DNA of 25,078 bases from an uncultured Agathobacter sp. (GTDB lineage Bacteria > Bacillota > Clostridia > Lachnospirales > Lachnospiraceae): NCBI GenBank assembly GCA_934358675.1, contig CAKRKX010000030.1, positions 1 to 25,078 of the forward strand. The letters are read 5' to 3'. Positions 15,982 to 24,377 of this stretch are shown piece by piece. A program made the translations under genes and the position numbers. Numbering within the stretch: position 1 is the stretch's first letter; each line of letters opens with the position of its first letter. The notes beneath the pieces are model-generated. The model was not told the origin of the DNA, did no database searches, and saw only the letters and a list, made by a program, of their open reading frames with translations.

Positions 15982-17886
15982 CTAAAATAATTTGTATAGT
16001 TGTCCCAGCTCATCAATAACATAGAACTGCTGCTCCCCGGCATCAAAGCAGCCGGAAACACTCTCCAACGGAATTTCCCCTTGAACGCTCCAGTTCGCCC
16101 CCGCATCCTCCGTGGTCAGAAGCAGGAATCTCACATCATCTCCAACCACTTTCAACACCAGCATTCCTTCGCTCTTATTTTGTGGATCAAACGCAGGCAC
16201 AAAACCATCCATATAACGAACTCCTTCCGGCAGTTCCATAACCTCTGCCTTTTTCCATTGGTCTGTACCGCTCTCTTTCTCATACAGATAGGCATTCTCA
16301 CCGTGGGAAGCGACTGCAATATAGCACGTTCCTTCGGCAAAAGAAATTCCCTGCGGATAACCGCTAAGCCTGGAAAGATCGTCAGCTGGTGAAAAACTTT
16401 CCCCTGCATTCTCGGTGTAAAACAAACGCTTCGTCATCTGTCCCGCTGCCGGCGAAGAACAGTACAATAAATAACCATGATCCTTATCCGAGAAGCTGAT
16501 GTAAGCGCTTCCGCTGCCATCGAAAGCGTCTCCCGGCGATGTAACCTCCGTCTGCTTCCAATTGTCCCTTCCATCCGTGGTATAGTCTACGAGCAATCTG
16601 CCATCCTCCGAAATATATGCCACGTACGCACTCTGACGATCCACGGCACAGAGATCCGCCTGGCCATCATTCAGGCTGCTCACACTCTCAAGCTGTCGGG
16701 CTACAGAGAAATTCTCTATTCCGGAATCGGTAAACAGGATTTCGTCTTCGGTGCTCAGCGCCCAGCCCTCGTTTGTACTGCACATCGCCACTTTACGCAA
16801 CGAATAAGAGAGATCTACCGTAGAAATGGTCAGCTTCTTATAAGTATCGTCAGCCTTATCCATCTCACTCGCTTCCTCAGTTGCCAATTGATTGCTCTGC
16901 GTTTTCTTTGTATTCTGATTCTTCGGATTCGATACCAGGCATAATATAAGAATCGCAACCGCCAGAATAATCACAAATAGTACCCAACGTCTGGTTTTCC
17001 TGAACTTTGCCAGATTTTGCACACGGCTCTTCGTGTCTCCCTCTCCAAACGCCAACGGAATTCCTCGAACCACGCGATGCCCCGTAGCCAGCGCCAATAA
17101 AGACTGCGCATAATCCGCCCGGATGTTCTCACCCATTTTCCGGATTACCACCTCATCGCAGCTCATCTCCATATCCTTACCAGAAATAATAAACGCTACC
17201 CACACAAGTGGATTGAACCAGTGAATGCTCAATGCCAAAAATGCCAGAACTCTGATCACCGGATCCAGCCTCCTGATATGGCAACGTTCATGGAAAATGA
17301 TATATTCCTGCTCCTTCTCACTCAGGCAATCCGGCAGATAAATTCTTGGTCGAAACACACCCATTACAAACGGCGATATGTGTCCTTCTGTGATATAAAT
17401 ATTGTCTCTCACCCGCACTGAAACCGATACTTTCTGGCGTATTTTTATCATGGAAACGATGCTATAGAAAAGCATGACGCACACTCCAAGCACCCACACA
17501 TATTTTCCGAATGTAACACATCGCGTCTGCCATGAAAGTTTCGCATCCGTGTCTGTTCTGCCACTACCTGACACTGCTTGTATATCCGATTTTCTCAAAT
17601 CAGAAGCAATACCGGAAAAATTCTCCCCGCCAGACTCCTCCGGCACAGAAACGGTATCGGTTGCCATCTCATACTGATAAGAGACCGGTTTCACATCCGG
17701 AACCAGACTATAGGCAGATTCAAAGGAATATGGGCAGAGCAGCCGGAACAATACCACGCTCCACAACGCATATGAAATATACTTTGGAAAACGCTTCAAG
17801 AAAATACGCACGATCAATACAATCCCGATAATAATCGCTGCTGTAAAGCTCATATCCATCACTTTCAGAAATATCTGTTCCAACAT
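15982..17886 (-). CDS. BlaR1-like M56 membrane metallopeptidase with an Asp-box sensor domain
   Basis: Membrane sensor-protease expected to cleave or inactivate the BlaI-type repressor encoded just upstream. 634 residues. Seen: hydrophobic segments at about 12-30, 37-52 and 127-147, the zinc-protease motif HERCH at 199-203 with the family's downstream MSCDE at 241-245, another membrane segment at about 213-236 and a last one at about 301-318. The C-terminal 315 residues, outside the membrane by topology, do not resemble a penicillin-binding domain. They contain Asp-box-like repeats TTDGRDNW (436-443), TENAGESF (491-498) and TEDAGANW (592-599), as in sialidase-type or YCF48-like beta-propellers. 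The ribosome site lies in the end of blaI, 4 bases away, so the two are co-expressed. The signal sensed is unknown. Confidence 0.9.
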   Translation of the reverse strand: MLEQIFLKVMDMSFTAAIIIGIVLIVRIFLKRFPKYISYALWSVVLFRLLCPYSFESAYSLVPDVKPVSYQYEMATDTVSVPEESGGENFSGIASDLRKSDIQAVSGSGRTDTDAKLSWQTRCVTFGKYVWVLGVCVMLFYSIVSMIKIRQKVSVSVRVRDNIYITEGHISPFVMGVFRPRIYLPDCLSEKEQEYIIFHERCHIRRLDPVIRVLAFLALSIHWFNPLVWVAFIISGKDMEMSCDEVVIRKMGENIRADYAQSLLALATGHRVVRGIPLAFGEGDTKSRVQNLAKFRKTRRWVLFVIILAVAILILCLVSNPKNQNTKKTQSNQLATEEASEMDKADDTYKKLTISTVDLSYSLRKVAMCSTNEGWALSTEDEILFTDSGIENFSVARQLESVSSLNDGQADLCAVDRQSAYVAYISEDGRLLVDYTTDGRDNWKQTEVTSPGDAFDGSGSAYISFSDKDHGYLLYCSSPAAGQMTKRLFYTENAGESFSPADDLSRLSGYPQGISFAEGTCYIAVASHGENAYLYEKESGTDQWKKAEVMELPEGVRYMDGFVPAFDPQNKSEGMLVLKVVGDDVRFLLLTTEDAGANWSVQGEIPLESVSGCFDAGEQQFYVIDELGQLYKLF

Positions 17887-17890
17887 AATA

Positions 17891-18250
17891 TCACTCCCTC
17901 ATCGAATCAATGATCATCTGTATCTCGTCAATCTCTTTGTCAGAAAGTTTATTTTTTCTCCCAAACGCAGTCAAAAATGCCGGCAGTGAACCGCCGAATG
18001 TCTCTTCCACGTACTGATCACTGTGTCTGGCATAAAATTCTTCCCTTGAAACCAACGACGTAACCGTTCCATTCTGATTCTGAAAAAGTCCTCTCTCGCA
18101 CAACCTTTTGAGCACCGTAAATGATGTTGTCTTCTTCCATTCAAATTCCTTATTTCCCAGCTTTGCCAGATCTCCAGACGAAATCGGTTCATTCACCCAT
18201 ATGATATCTGCAAATTTTGCTTCCGCCGTACCCATTCTCATCTCAGCCAT
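17891..18250 (-). CDS. BlaI/MecI-family transcriptional repressor
   Basis: 119-residue winged-helix protein typical of the BlaI/MecI/CopY family in length and layout: N-terminal DNA-binding domain (about 5-75, with ISSGDLAKLGNKEFEWKKTTSFTVLKRLCERGL) and a C-terminal dimerisation helix pair (about 85-119). It should bind the large palindrome immediately upstream, repressing itself and the BlaR1-like gene, and be released when that protease is triggered. AAAGG precedes the ATG. It is first in the two-gene unit; the stop lies 4 bases before the BlaR1-like start. The nearby genes include no beta-lactamase or penicillin-binding protein, so its wider targets are not visible here. Confidence 0.93.
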   Translation of the reverse strand: MAEMRMGTAEAKFADIIWVNEPISSGDLAKLGNKEFEWKKTTSFTVLKRLCERGLFQNQNGTVTSLVSREEFYARHSDQYVEETFGGSLPAFLTAFGRKNKLSDKEIDEIQMIIDSMRE

Positions 18251-18260
18251 ATGTTTTTCC

Positions 18261-18312
18261 TTTCGTTCTACTCATTGTAGTATAGCTTTATACTACAATG
18301 AGTAGAACGAAA
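18261..18312. promoter_or_regulatory. BlaI-type operator: perfect 24-base inverted repeat
   Basis: Arms 18261-18284 and 18289-18312 are exact reverse complements around a 4-base loop (GCTT). Each arm contains TACTACAATGAGTA, itself a TACT...AGTA dyad resembling known BlaI/MecI sites (TACTACA-type halves, from memory). So two repressor dimers may bind side by side. The -10 and the spacer of the promoter are inside it. Confidence 0.85.
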
Positions 18313-18318
18313 AGTCAA
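18290..18318 (-). promoter_or_regulatory. Promoter of the blaI-blaR1-like pair
   Basis: Minus-strand TTGACT (18313-18318), 17 bases, TAGTAT (18290-18295). Its core is covered by the operator palindrome, the expected arrangement for tight autorepression. Confidence 0.8.
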
Positions 18319-18332
18319 CGGATTTCTTTGTA

Positions 18333-18380
18333 AACAAAAAAAGTCTGAAACAGACACTTATTGTGTCATTTCAGACTTTT
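18333..18380 (-). terminator. Intrinsic terminator of hemZ
   Basis: Long stem (about 18339-18350 with 18369-18380, AAAAGTCTGAAA, extended inward by GACAC/GTGTC). On the minus strand it is followed by seven T. It ends the rel-MBL-hemZ operon just before the blaI promoter. Confidence 0.88.
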
Positions 18381-18423
18381 CGTAACATTCCATAATTTTT
18401 CATAAAAAACGGTTGAAATTCAA

Positions 18424-20016
18424 TTATTTTTCTGCAAAAAGCTTCTGCTTTCGTTCGATCATCTCATCAATCCTGCTAATATACTGTGCAACATCCTTGA
18501 CATTTTCACATCGCTCGATCCGGTGTGTACCATCCGGATTCACCTCCTGCCAGACACGCTTCGTACTGCTTCCCGCTCCACAGGCGATGATCGTCTGGCG
18601 TTCTTCCATGATCAGCACATTGTATACGCCCGCCTTGCCAGGCTTGGCATATCCGACGTTCTCCATATTGCCCGCCATACCCTTCTGGCGATACAGATAA
18701 TATGGTGACAAGCCCATCTTCTTACAGTAATCCGCACACAGATCCATATGCTCCTGTGTGTTGACCATCTGCATACTCTCGTAACGATCCTTGAAGATAT
18801 TCAGGCGCGCCGCACGCTTGATGGCAAGCGAATGGATCGTGATATTGTCCGGATCCAGTTCCTTTAACACTTCCATCGTGTGACGCACATCATCGATATC
18901 CTCTTCCGGCAGTCCCATAATGAGATCCATATTGATGTTGTTAAAGCCAAGACTTCTGGCCAATTTAAAGCTTTCGATCGTCTGGTCAACCGTATGATGA
19001 CGTCCAATAATATCCAGTGTCTCCTGCTTCATCGTCTGCGGATTGATGGAGATACGGCTGATTCCGTTATTACGCAGCACCTGAAGCTTCTCCTTCGTGA
19101 TGGAATCCGGTCGTCCTGCCTCTACGGTAAATTCGATACAGTGGCTTAGGTCAAAGCTGCAGCGGATCTTGCGGATCAGACGGTCAAGCTGATACGGTTC
19201 CAGCGTCGTCGGTGTACCTCCGCCGATATAGATGGAGTTCAGCTTCTTGTGATAATTCTTCGCTGCCACATAATCGAGTTCCTTCTCCAAAGCATCCAGA
19301 TACGCATCCACCTGATTTCTCCATGAAGCCAGTGGATACGACGTAAATGAACAATACAGACAGGTGCTCGGGCAGAACGGAATACCAATATAAAGGCTGT
19401 ATCCCTTCTTATAATCCAGCTTGGAGAGCAGTGTACGCTCACGCTCCGCAATTGCAATGGAAAGGTCAATCTTCTCATCCGAAGCAAGATACGTCTTCTT
19501 CATGTAATCTGCCACTTCACGTTCAGACTTTCCCTCATCCAGAAGCTGCATCGGGATCTTCGTCGGGCGGATTCCGGTTAAAGTTCCCCACGGAAGACTG
19601 CGCCCGGTCTCTTCCTCAAGCAGTCGGTACAGATGCTCTTTTAACGCATTTTTCGTTTCAGCGCGATCTGCAAAGTTTACCTTAAACGTGCGAAGTCCCG
19701 GTCCTTCTACCGCTTCTTCATCCACATCCTCAAGCGTCGAATACTCATCCGTCCGGTTCGAGGTTGTACCCAACAGTCGAAGTGGTTCTCCATCCCATGC
19801 AATGGAAATCTTATCATCCGCATAATGAATCGTAAAACGCGAAACATTCTCTTCGTTTGCATTTTCTGCGAAATGATTCGTGCACGCAACATTTTTCTCA
19901 TCCGCATGTGCCTCTGCCGTATAGTAGATTTCGACATCCTCCTTCGGGAAAAAGGCCTTCATCAGCGAGTGAATATCATATTCAAATTCCGTTCGGTTTA
20001 AATTTACAGTTATCAT
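18424..20016 (-). CDS. hemZ: HemZ, radical-SAM coproporphyrinogen III oxidase-like enzyme
   Basis: Oxygen-independent coproporphyrinogen dehydrogenase family member, a radical SAM enzyme binding a 4Fe-4S cluster in the cytoplasm; 530 residues, slightly longer than usual. Seen: the cluster motif CPSTCLYC with Cys215, Cys219 and Cys222, IGGGTPTTL after it, the HemN-like EFTVEAGRPDSI and RISINPQT, and NMDLIMGLPEE. The N-terminal 200 residues are the HemZ-specific extension with LPWGTLTGIRPTK. The ATG overlaps the stop of the MBL gene by four bases (ATGA), showing translational coupling. In this lineage the enzyme's true substrate is often untested because full haem synthesis may be lacking; related proteins include haem chaperones. 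Assignment to the HemZ family is firm, activity less so. Confidence 0.93.
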   Translation of the reverse strand: MITVNLNRTEFEYDIHSLMKAFFPKEDVEIYYTAEAHADEKNVACTNHFAENANEENVSRFTIHYADDKISIAWDGEPLRLLGTTSNRTDEYSTLEDVDEEAVEGPGLRTFKVNFADRAETKNALKEHLYRLLEEETGRSLPWGTLTGIRPTKIPMQLLDEGKSEREVADYMKKTYLASDEKIDLSIAIAERERTLLSKLDYKKGYSLYIGIPFCPSTCLYCSFTSYPLASWRNQVDAYLDALEKELDYVAAKNYHKKLNSIYIGGGTPTTLEPYQLDRLIRKIRCSFDLSHCIEFTVEAGRPDSITKEKLQVLRNNGISRISINPQTMKQETLDIIGRHHTVDQTIESFKLARSLGFNNINMDLIMGLPEEDIDDVRHTMEVLKELDPDNITIHSLAIKRAARLNIFKDRYESMQMVNTQEHMDLCADYCKKMGLSPYYLYRQKGMAGNMENVGYAKPGKAGVYNVLIMEERQTIIACGAGSSTKRVWQEVNPDGTHRIERCENVKDVAQYISRIDEMIERKQKLFAEK

Positions 20017-20642
20017 AGGTATGGGTTATACATCCTCTCATGTTCAATGCTTGTAATATCGTTGTGTCCCGGATAGACCATCGTCCGATCCGGCAGTTTC
20101 ATCAGCTTGTCCTTGACTGCACGCACAAGCTGCGAAGAACTTCCCCCCTTGAAATCCGTGCGGCCGATTGATCCGCAAAACAGGGAATCTCCGGTAAACA
20201 CCACATCCTCATATGGAAAATAGTAGCAGCAGCCCCCCGGTGTATGTCCCGGTGTGTGGAGCACCCGGATATGAAATCCGGCCAGGTCGATCTCCTGCTC
20301 ATCCTGCAAGAATTTATCCGCGTGAAATACCAGCTCCCTGCCCATCATGTAGCTCACATTCATTTCCGGATCCTCAAGCGTCGCCTTGTCGTCCTCATAA
20401 ATATAAATTGGGATATCAAATTCCTGTGCCAATTCCTCCGCACCGGTCGCATGGTCAAAATGCCCATGTGTCAGAAGAATTGCCACCGGCTTACATCCTT
20501 CCTGTCTGATGCGCTCCGCAAGCTGCTTTGCACTTGCGCCCGGATCGATCACTAAAAGTTCCTTCGTCTCCTCATTGATTGCAAAATAACAGTTGGTCTG
20601 CACCGGACCGACCACATAATGATTTACTTTCAGTTTTGACAT
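20013..20642 (-). CDS. MBL-fold metallo-hydrolase (glyoxalase II-like)
   Basis: 209-residue metallo-beta-lactamase-fold hydrolase. Seen: the metal-binding THGHFDH at 58-64, a further ligand in HTPGHTPGG (His133), the bridging aspartate in FTGDSLF (Asp152) and MVYPGHND near the end. This is the small glyoxalase II-like group (YcbL type) found after rel in many Clostridia; the substrate is not known, probably a thioester or similar ester. The start at 20642 has AAGGAG 6 bases upstream; an open frame to 20669 is less likely because it begins inside a stem-loop. Second gene of the rel operon, overlapping hemZ by four bases. Confidence 0.9.
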   Translation of the reverse strand: MSKLKVNHYVVGPVQTNCYFAINEETKELLVIDPGASAKQLAERIRQEGCKPVAILLTHGHFDHATGAEELAQEFDIPIYIYEDDKATLEDPEMNVSYMMGRELVFHADKFLQDEQEIDLAGFHIRVLHTPGHTPGGCCYYFPYEDVVFTGDSLFCGSIGRTDFKGGSSSQLVRAVKDKLMKLPDRTMVYPGHNDITSIEHERMYNPYL

Positions 20643-20668
20643 AATAACTCCTTTACTCTCTATCAGCA

Positions 20669-20694
20669 AATCGAGTAGGTTACCCTACTCGATT
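20669..20694. other. Intercistronic stem-loop between rel and the MBL gene
   Basis: Perfect 11-base inverted repeat (20669-20679 with 20684-20694), 4-base loop. No T-run follows on the minus strand, so it probably modulates mRNA stability or expression rather than ending transcription. Confidence 0.6.
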
Positions 20695-20707
20695 CCATAA
20701 GTTCCAC

Positions 20708-23047
20708 TTAACCCGTGGTTCTCTCAATATCCATTACACTTTCGATCTGACGAATCTTCTCTACGATTTTTGTAATCTGGTCGCGTCCTTTTGTTTGGAA
20801 AGCGACCTCGATCGTTGCGATCCCCTGCTTGCTCGTCTTCGAGTGAATACCGGAGATATTGATATCCGCCTCGGTAAATACACGGGTAATATCCACAAGA
20901 AGTCCGGAACGATCGTGTGCGAAAATCTTGATCTCCGCATGATACTCGCCAAATTCCTCGCGCTCCGCACCTGCCTGCCACTCGGCCTCGATCAGACGCG
21001 CACGCTCCATATCTGACAAATGCAATATATTTACACAATCCGTACGGTGGATGGATACACCTCTGCCTCGCGTTACGAAACCAACAATCTCATCCCCCGG
21101 CACCGGTGAGCAGCATTTGCTGAAATGCACGGCAACATCATAAAGACCTTTGACCACAATGCCGCTTTTGGAATGTTGCGGAGCCTCTGCCGGCTTATTC
21201 TCAGCAACGCTGTCGAGCACATCCTGATCCGTCACAAGAACCGGATGATCCTTCTGATATTCATCATACATACGGTTGACAATCTGGCTTTCCTTTAAGC
21301 CGCCATGGCCAACCGTGGCCAGACAGGAATTCCAATCATGGAAACCATATTTGCGGATGATCTTCTCCTGATATTCCGGCTTATTGATTTCACCGAAATT
21401 GATACCTTTGGATTTGGCATATGCGGTAATCAGGTCCTTGCCATGCTGAATATTTTCTTCTTTTAATTCACTTCTAAACCACTGGTTGATCTTGTTCTTT
21501 GCCTGCGTACTCTTGACAATATTCAGCCAGTCGCGGCTCGGGCCTCTCGAATTCTGCGAGGTAATGACTTCGATCCGGTCTCCATTCTGAATCACATAAT
21601 CGATCGGCACCAGTTTACCATTGACCTTTGCACCGACCATCTTGTTGCCGACCGCCGAATGGATGCTGTACGCGAAATCGATCGGTGTCGATCCGTTCGG
21701 AAGATTCTTGACATCTCCGGACGGAGTAAAACAAAATACCGTATCGGAAAAGAGATCTAAGTCGCTTTTCAGCAGCGTCATAAACTCTTTGTTATCCGAC
21801 ATATCCTGCTGCCACTCAAGAATCTGCTTGAGCCAGCTTAATTTTTCTTCCTCTGTAACCGTCGTTGAGGTTGCGCATCCATTGTTTGCTTCCTTGTATT
21901 TCCAGTGGGCAGCGATACCATACTCCGCAGTACGATGCATCTCAAAAGTCCTAATCTGGATCTCAAACGGCTGTCCGCTCGGTCCGATCAGCGTCGTATG
22001 CAGCGACTGGTACATGTTCGGCTTCGGCATCGCGATATAATCCTTGAATCGTCCCGGAATCGGTTTATACTTTTCATGCATGATTCCAAGTGCCGCGTAA
22101 CAATCCTTGATGGAGTCCACAATAATCCGGATAGCGAACAGATCATAGATCTGATCGATCGTCTTGTCCTGATTCTTCATCTTCTTATAAATAGAGAAGA
22201 AATGTTTTGCACGTCCCGAAATCTCTGCCTTGATACCTGCCTTCTCAATCTCCGCACGTACTTCTTCCACAAGACTTTGCACATATTCATCCCGCACATT
22301 CTTGCGCAAAGCGACTTTCTCCACCAGATCATAGTAAGCCTCCGGCTCCAGATACTTCAGCGACAGATCATCCAGCTCAATCTTAATCTTGCTGATACCA
22401 AGACGTTGTGCGATCGGACAATAAATTTCCTGCGTCTCACGCGCGATACGGATCTGCGCCTCGCGCGACTGATACTTAAGCGTCCGCATATTGTGCAGAC
22501 GATCCGCAAGCTTGATCATGATAACACGGATATCCTTTGCCATCGCAAGAAACATCTTCCGAAGATTCTCGGCCTGCATCTCAAGGCGGTCCGCATTCTT
22601 ATCTTTCGGATTCTTGATATTGTCCGTCAGATGCAGATGCTGCAGCTTGGTCACACCATCAACAAGTAAAAGAACTTCCTCGCCGAACTCCTCTTTCATC
22701 TGCTCATTCGTCATCACGGTATCTTCCAATACATCGTGAAGAAGTCCGGCAGCGATCGTCTCTTTATCCAGCTCAAGTTCCGCCAGAATGATTGCAACGC
22801 AAAGCGGATGAATGATATAAGCCTCGCCGGATTTACGCACCTGCCCCTCATGTGCCTTATACGCAACCTTATACGCCTTCTCGATCAGAGAGATATCGGT
22901 CGAAGGATGGTACTTCCTGATACTCGCGATCAGGTCTTTGTACAGATCCTCCGGTTTTGCAAATTCTTTTGTTGTCTTAATCGTTCCGGGACCCGAATGA
23001 AATTCCTGTTCGATTCGTTCCAGTTCTTCTGTAGAAATGTCTGCCAT
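20708..23047 (-). CDS. rel: Bifunctional (p)ppGpp synthetase/hydrolase, Rel
   Basis: Makes and degrades the alarmone (p)ppGpp during the stringent response; cytoplasmic, ribosome-associated; 779 residues, full length. Seen: HD hydrolase domain (about 50-200) with His80, the His104-Asp105 pair in GLLHDVLEDT and KLADRLHNMRTL at 179-190. The synthetase domain (about 240-390) has RFKDYIAMPKPN at 333-344, YQSLH and FEIQIRT. The RFKD form is the one seen in bifunctional enzymes, in contrast to the acidic form of RelA alone. A TGS domain (about 405-475) and a C-terminal ACT domain (about 705-779) follow. The start at 23047 is preceded by GGGTGAG. First gene of the operon with the MBL gene and hemZ. 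The apt gene often found upstream is absent here. Confidence 0.96.
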   Translation of the reverse strand: MADISTEELERIEQEFHSGPGTIKTTKEFAKPEDLYKDLIASIRKYHPSTDISLIEKAYKVAYKAHEGQVRKSGEAYIIHPLCVAIILAELELDKETIAAGLLHDVLEDTVMTNEQMKEEFGEEVLLLVDGVTKLQHLHLTDNIKNPKDKNADRLEMQAENLRKMFLAMAKDIRVIMIKLADRLHNMRTLKYQSREAQIRIARETQEIYCPIAQRLGISKIKIELDDLSLKYLEPEAYYDLVEKVALRKNVRDEYVQSLVEEVRAEIEKAGIKAEISGRAKHFFSIYKKMKNQDKTIDQIYDLFAIRIIVDSIKDCYAALGIMHEKYKPIPGRFKDYIAMPKPNMYQSLHTTLIGPSGQPFEIQIRTFEMHRTAEYGIAAHWKYKEANNGCATSTTVTEEEKLSWLKQILEWQQDMSDNKEFMTLLKSDLDLFSDTVFCFTPSGDVKNLPNGSTPIDFAYSIHSAVGNKMVGAKVNGKLVPIDYVIQNGDRIEVITSQNSRGPSRDWLNIVKSTQAKNKINQWFRSELKEENIQHGKDLITAYAKSKGINFGEINKPEYQEKIIRKYGFHDWNSCLATVGHGGLKESQIVNRMYDEYQKDHPVLVTDQDVLDSVAENKPAEAPQHSKSGIVVKGLYDVAVHFSKCCSPVPGDEIVGFVTRGRGVSIHRTDCVNILHLSDMERARLIEAEWQAGAEREEFGEYHAEIKIFAHDRSGLLVDITRVFTEADINISGIHSKTSKQGIATIEVAFQTKGRDQITKIVEKIRQIESVMDIERTTG

Positions 23048-23091
23048 CTGCTCACCCGCTCACTATATTTACACTCTTAATATAATGTTTT

Positions 23092-23120
23092 ATTATATTT
23101 TATTTTTTCCGTTATTGCAA
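23092..23120 (-). promoter_or_regulatory. Sigma-A promoter of rel
   Basis: Minus-strand TTGCAA (23115-23120), 17-base AT-rich spacer, perfect TATAAT (23092-23097), about 45 bases before the rel start. Confidence 0.75.
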
Positions 23121-23213
23121 GATTTTGTGCAAGGTTCTTGCCTTTTTCTCATGTTTACAGCTCACTTTCCACGCAATTTACAGTTTCCACAAGACCGCAT
23201 CGATACCGGACTG

Positions 23214-24317
23214 CTACAATTGATACACATATCTTCGCATCATGCTTCCGGATACATCCGTGTCTTCCAGATATACAAATCCCAGTTTTTCAAGAAGTGC
23301 AATGGATGCGACATTGTCCTCATCCGTCAAAGCATTCAGCCGTTCAAATCCGGTATTTTTACGGGCATACTCAATAATCACAGAGCACACTTCATAGGCA
23401 ATCCCCCGGTGCTGCCACCGCGGGTCAATGACATAGCCCATCTCCAGTTCCACCACATTCCCATAATCGCGGTTTTCCAAGCCGGCCCGGCCGATGATAC
23501 GTGGTCGGCGTTTTTCTGCTATATCCGTTTGCACCTCCGTCTGTTCATCCGGACATTGCTGCAGCTTCGCTTGGTTCCTGTTTCCAATCGTCGGTCCGGA
23601 TTCGGCACGATTTCGACAATCACACTGTCTCTCTGTGACGATCCACATGCCGTATTCGAAATATCCGTACATATTCTCGATGTAGCACCTCTGGTATTCC
23701 TCTTCCTCCTCGCGCGGAAAAAGCGGTTCAATATATCCCGGCACTTTTTGCCCATTTTCGATCCGGTAAGAAACACCCGGCTGATCATAGAGTGCCACCA
23801 GACCATCCATATCATCCATCGTAAATTCCCGCAGGATCCAGCGATCCGTCCGGGCAATCTCCCACGGAAGATGATGTTCTCTCTCATACACTCTTTCCAG
23901 AAAAAGCGTATCCACTTCCTCGAAGCCTTCGACGATCATTCTCACGCCGTTCAAAGAGCATGATGAATTCTCATCTGACCGGTTGTCATACCCAAGCGTT
24001 GCCAGTCCCAGCATCTGTGCTGCACGCAGGCTCTCCTCCGTTGCTGCAATATATAACACATTCGCAGGACCGATGTTATTTTGTATCATTGTATCCTTAA
24101 GCCGGTCTGCATATTCCGGAATTCTCGCTTTGGAATTCATTTGCGCTGATGATTTTGCTTGCTCATTTGATGTGAATTGCATATTGGGTACTTCGCAATA
24201 CATATATCGATTTTTTACATCCTTTGCCAGCAATTCCGGTGACCATTCACCCTCCCGGTACATGATCGTAGTCAGGCGGAGTCTCTCTGCGGACATATTC
24301 TGTTGTTTTTGCTTCAT
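23214..24317 (-). CDS. GNAT-family N-acetyltransferase with a degenerate N-terminal domain
   Basis: Probable acyl-CoA-dependent acetyltransferase, substrate unknown; 367 residues. Seen: the C-terminal GNAT fold (about 158-365) with WILREFTMDDMDGLVALYD at its start, the acetyl-CoA-binding region LEMGYVIDPRWQHRGIAYEV at 291-310 and NVASIALLEKLGFVYLEDTD near the end. The N-terminal part (about 70-135: NVLYIAATEESLRAAQMLGLATLGYD) looks like half of a HAD-type Rossmann fold lacking the catalytic DxD. A hydrophilic insertion rich in Gln, Glu and Arg (about 230-271) splits the GNAT domain. The start at 24317 has AAGG-type sequence upstream. It lies between rel and the cyclophilin with no obvious functional link to either. 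Confidence 0.88.
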   Translation of the reverse strand: MKQKQQNMSAERLRLTTIMYREGEWSPELLAKDVKNRYMYCEVPNMQFTSNEQAKSSAQMNSKARIPEYADRLKDTMIQNNIGPANVLYIAATEESLRAAQMLGLATLGYDNRSDENSSCSLNGVRMIVEGFEEVDTLFLERVYEREHHLPWEIARTDRWILREFTMDDMDGLVALYDQPGVSYRIENGQKVPGYIEPLFPREEEEEYQRCYIENMYGYFEYGMWIVTERQCDCRNRAESGPTIGNRNQAKLQQCPDEQTEVQTDIAEKRRPRIIGRAGLENRDYGNVVELEMGYVIDPRWQHRGIAYEVCSVIIEYARKNTGFERLNALTDEDNVASIALLEKLGFVYLEDTDVSGSMMRRYVYQL

Positions 24318-24332
24318 ATCCCCTTATTCCTT

Positions 24333-24371
24333 TAAATAAAATGTGCGCTTGCTGCGCATCCTCGCGGAGCG
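24333..24371. repeat. GC-rich intergenic element, copy A
   Basis: Segment between the GNAT start and the cyclophilin terminator with AAATAAA, TGCGCTTG, CTGCGCATC and GCGGAGCG blocks. It matches the order of blocks at 12461-12501 and is followed by a perfect stem-loop (24378-24388 with 24394-24404). It looks like a small palindromic dispersed element, but two divergent copies cannot prove this. Confidence 0.4.
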
Positions 24372-24377
24372 TTTTTA

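Noticed and set aside
1282..18423. Search for mobile-element hallmarks at the edges of the accessory block
   Set aside because: No transposase, integrase, tRNA gene, terminal inverted repeats or flanking direct repeats could be seen; CRISPR-type arrays are also absent.
21905..22669. 254-codon plus-strand open frame opposite rel
   Set aside because: Antisense to the conserved HD and synthetase domains of Rel; its translation shows no recognisable domain.
23125..23150. Short GCAAG/CTTGC hairpin with T-run downstream of the GNAT gene
   Set aside because: The T-run is on the plus strand while the gene is on the minus strand, and the stem is only 5 bases.
23037..23963. 308-codon plus-strand open frame opposite the GNAT gene
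   Set aside because: Mostly a mirror of the GNAT coding sequence, which has clear family motifs on the minus strand; no ribosome site seen.
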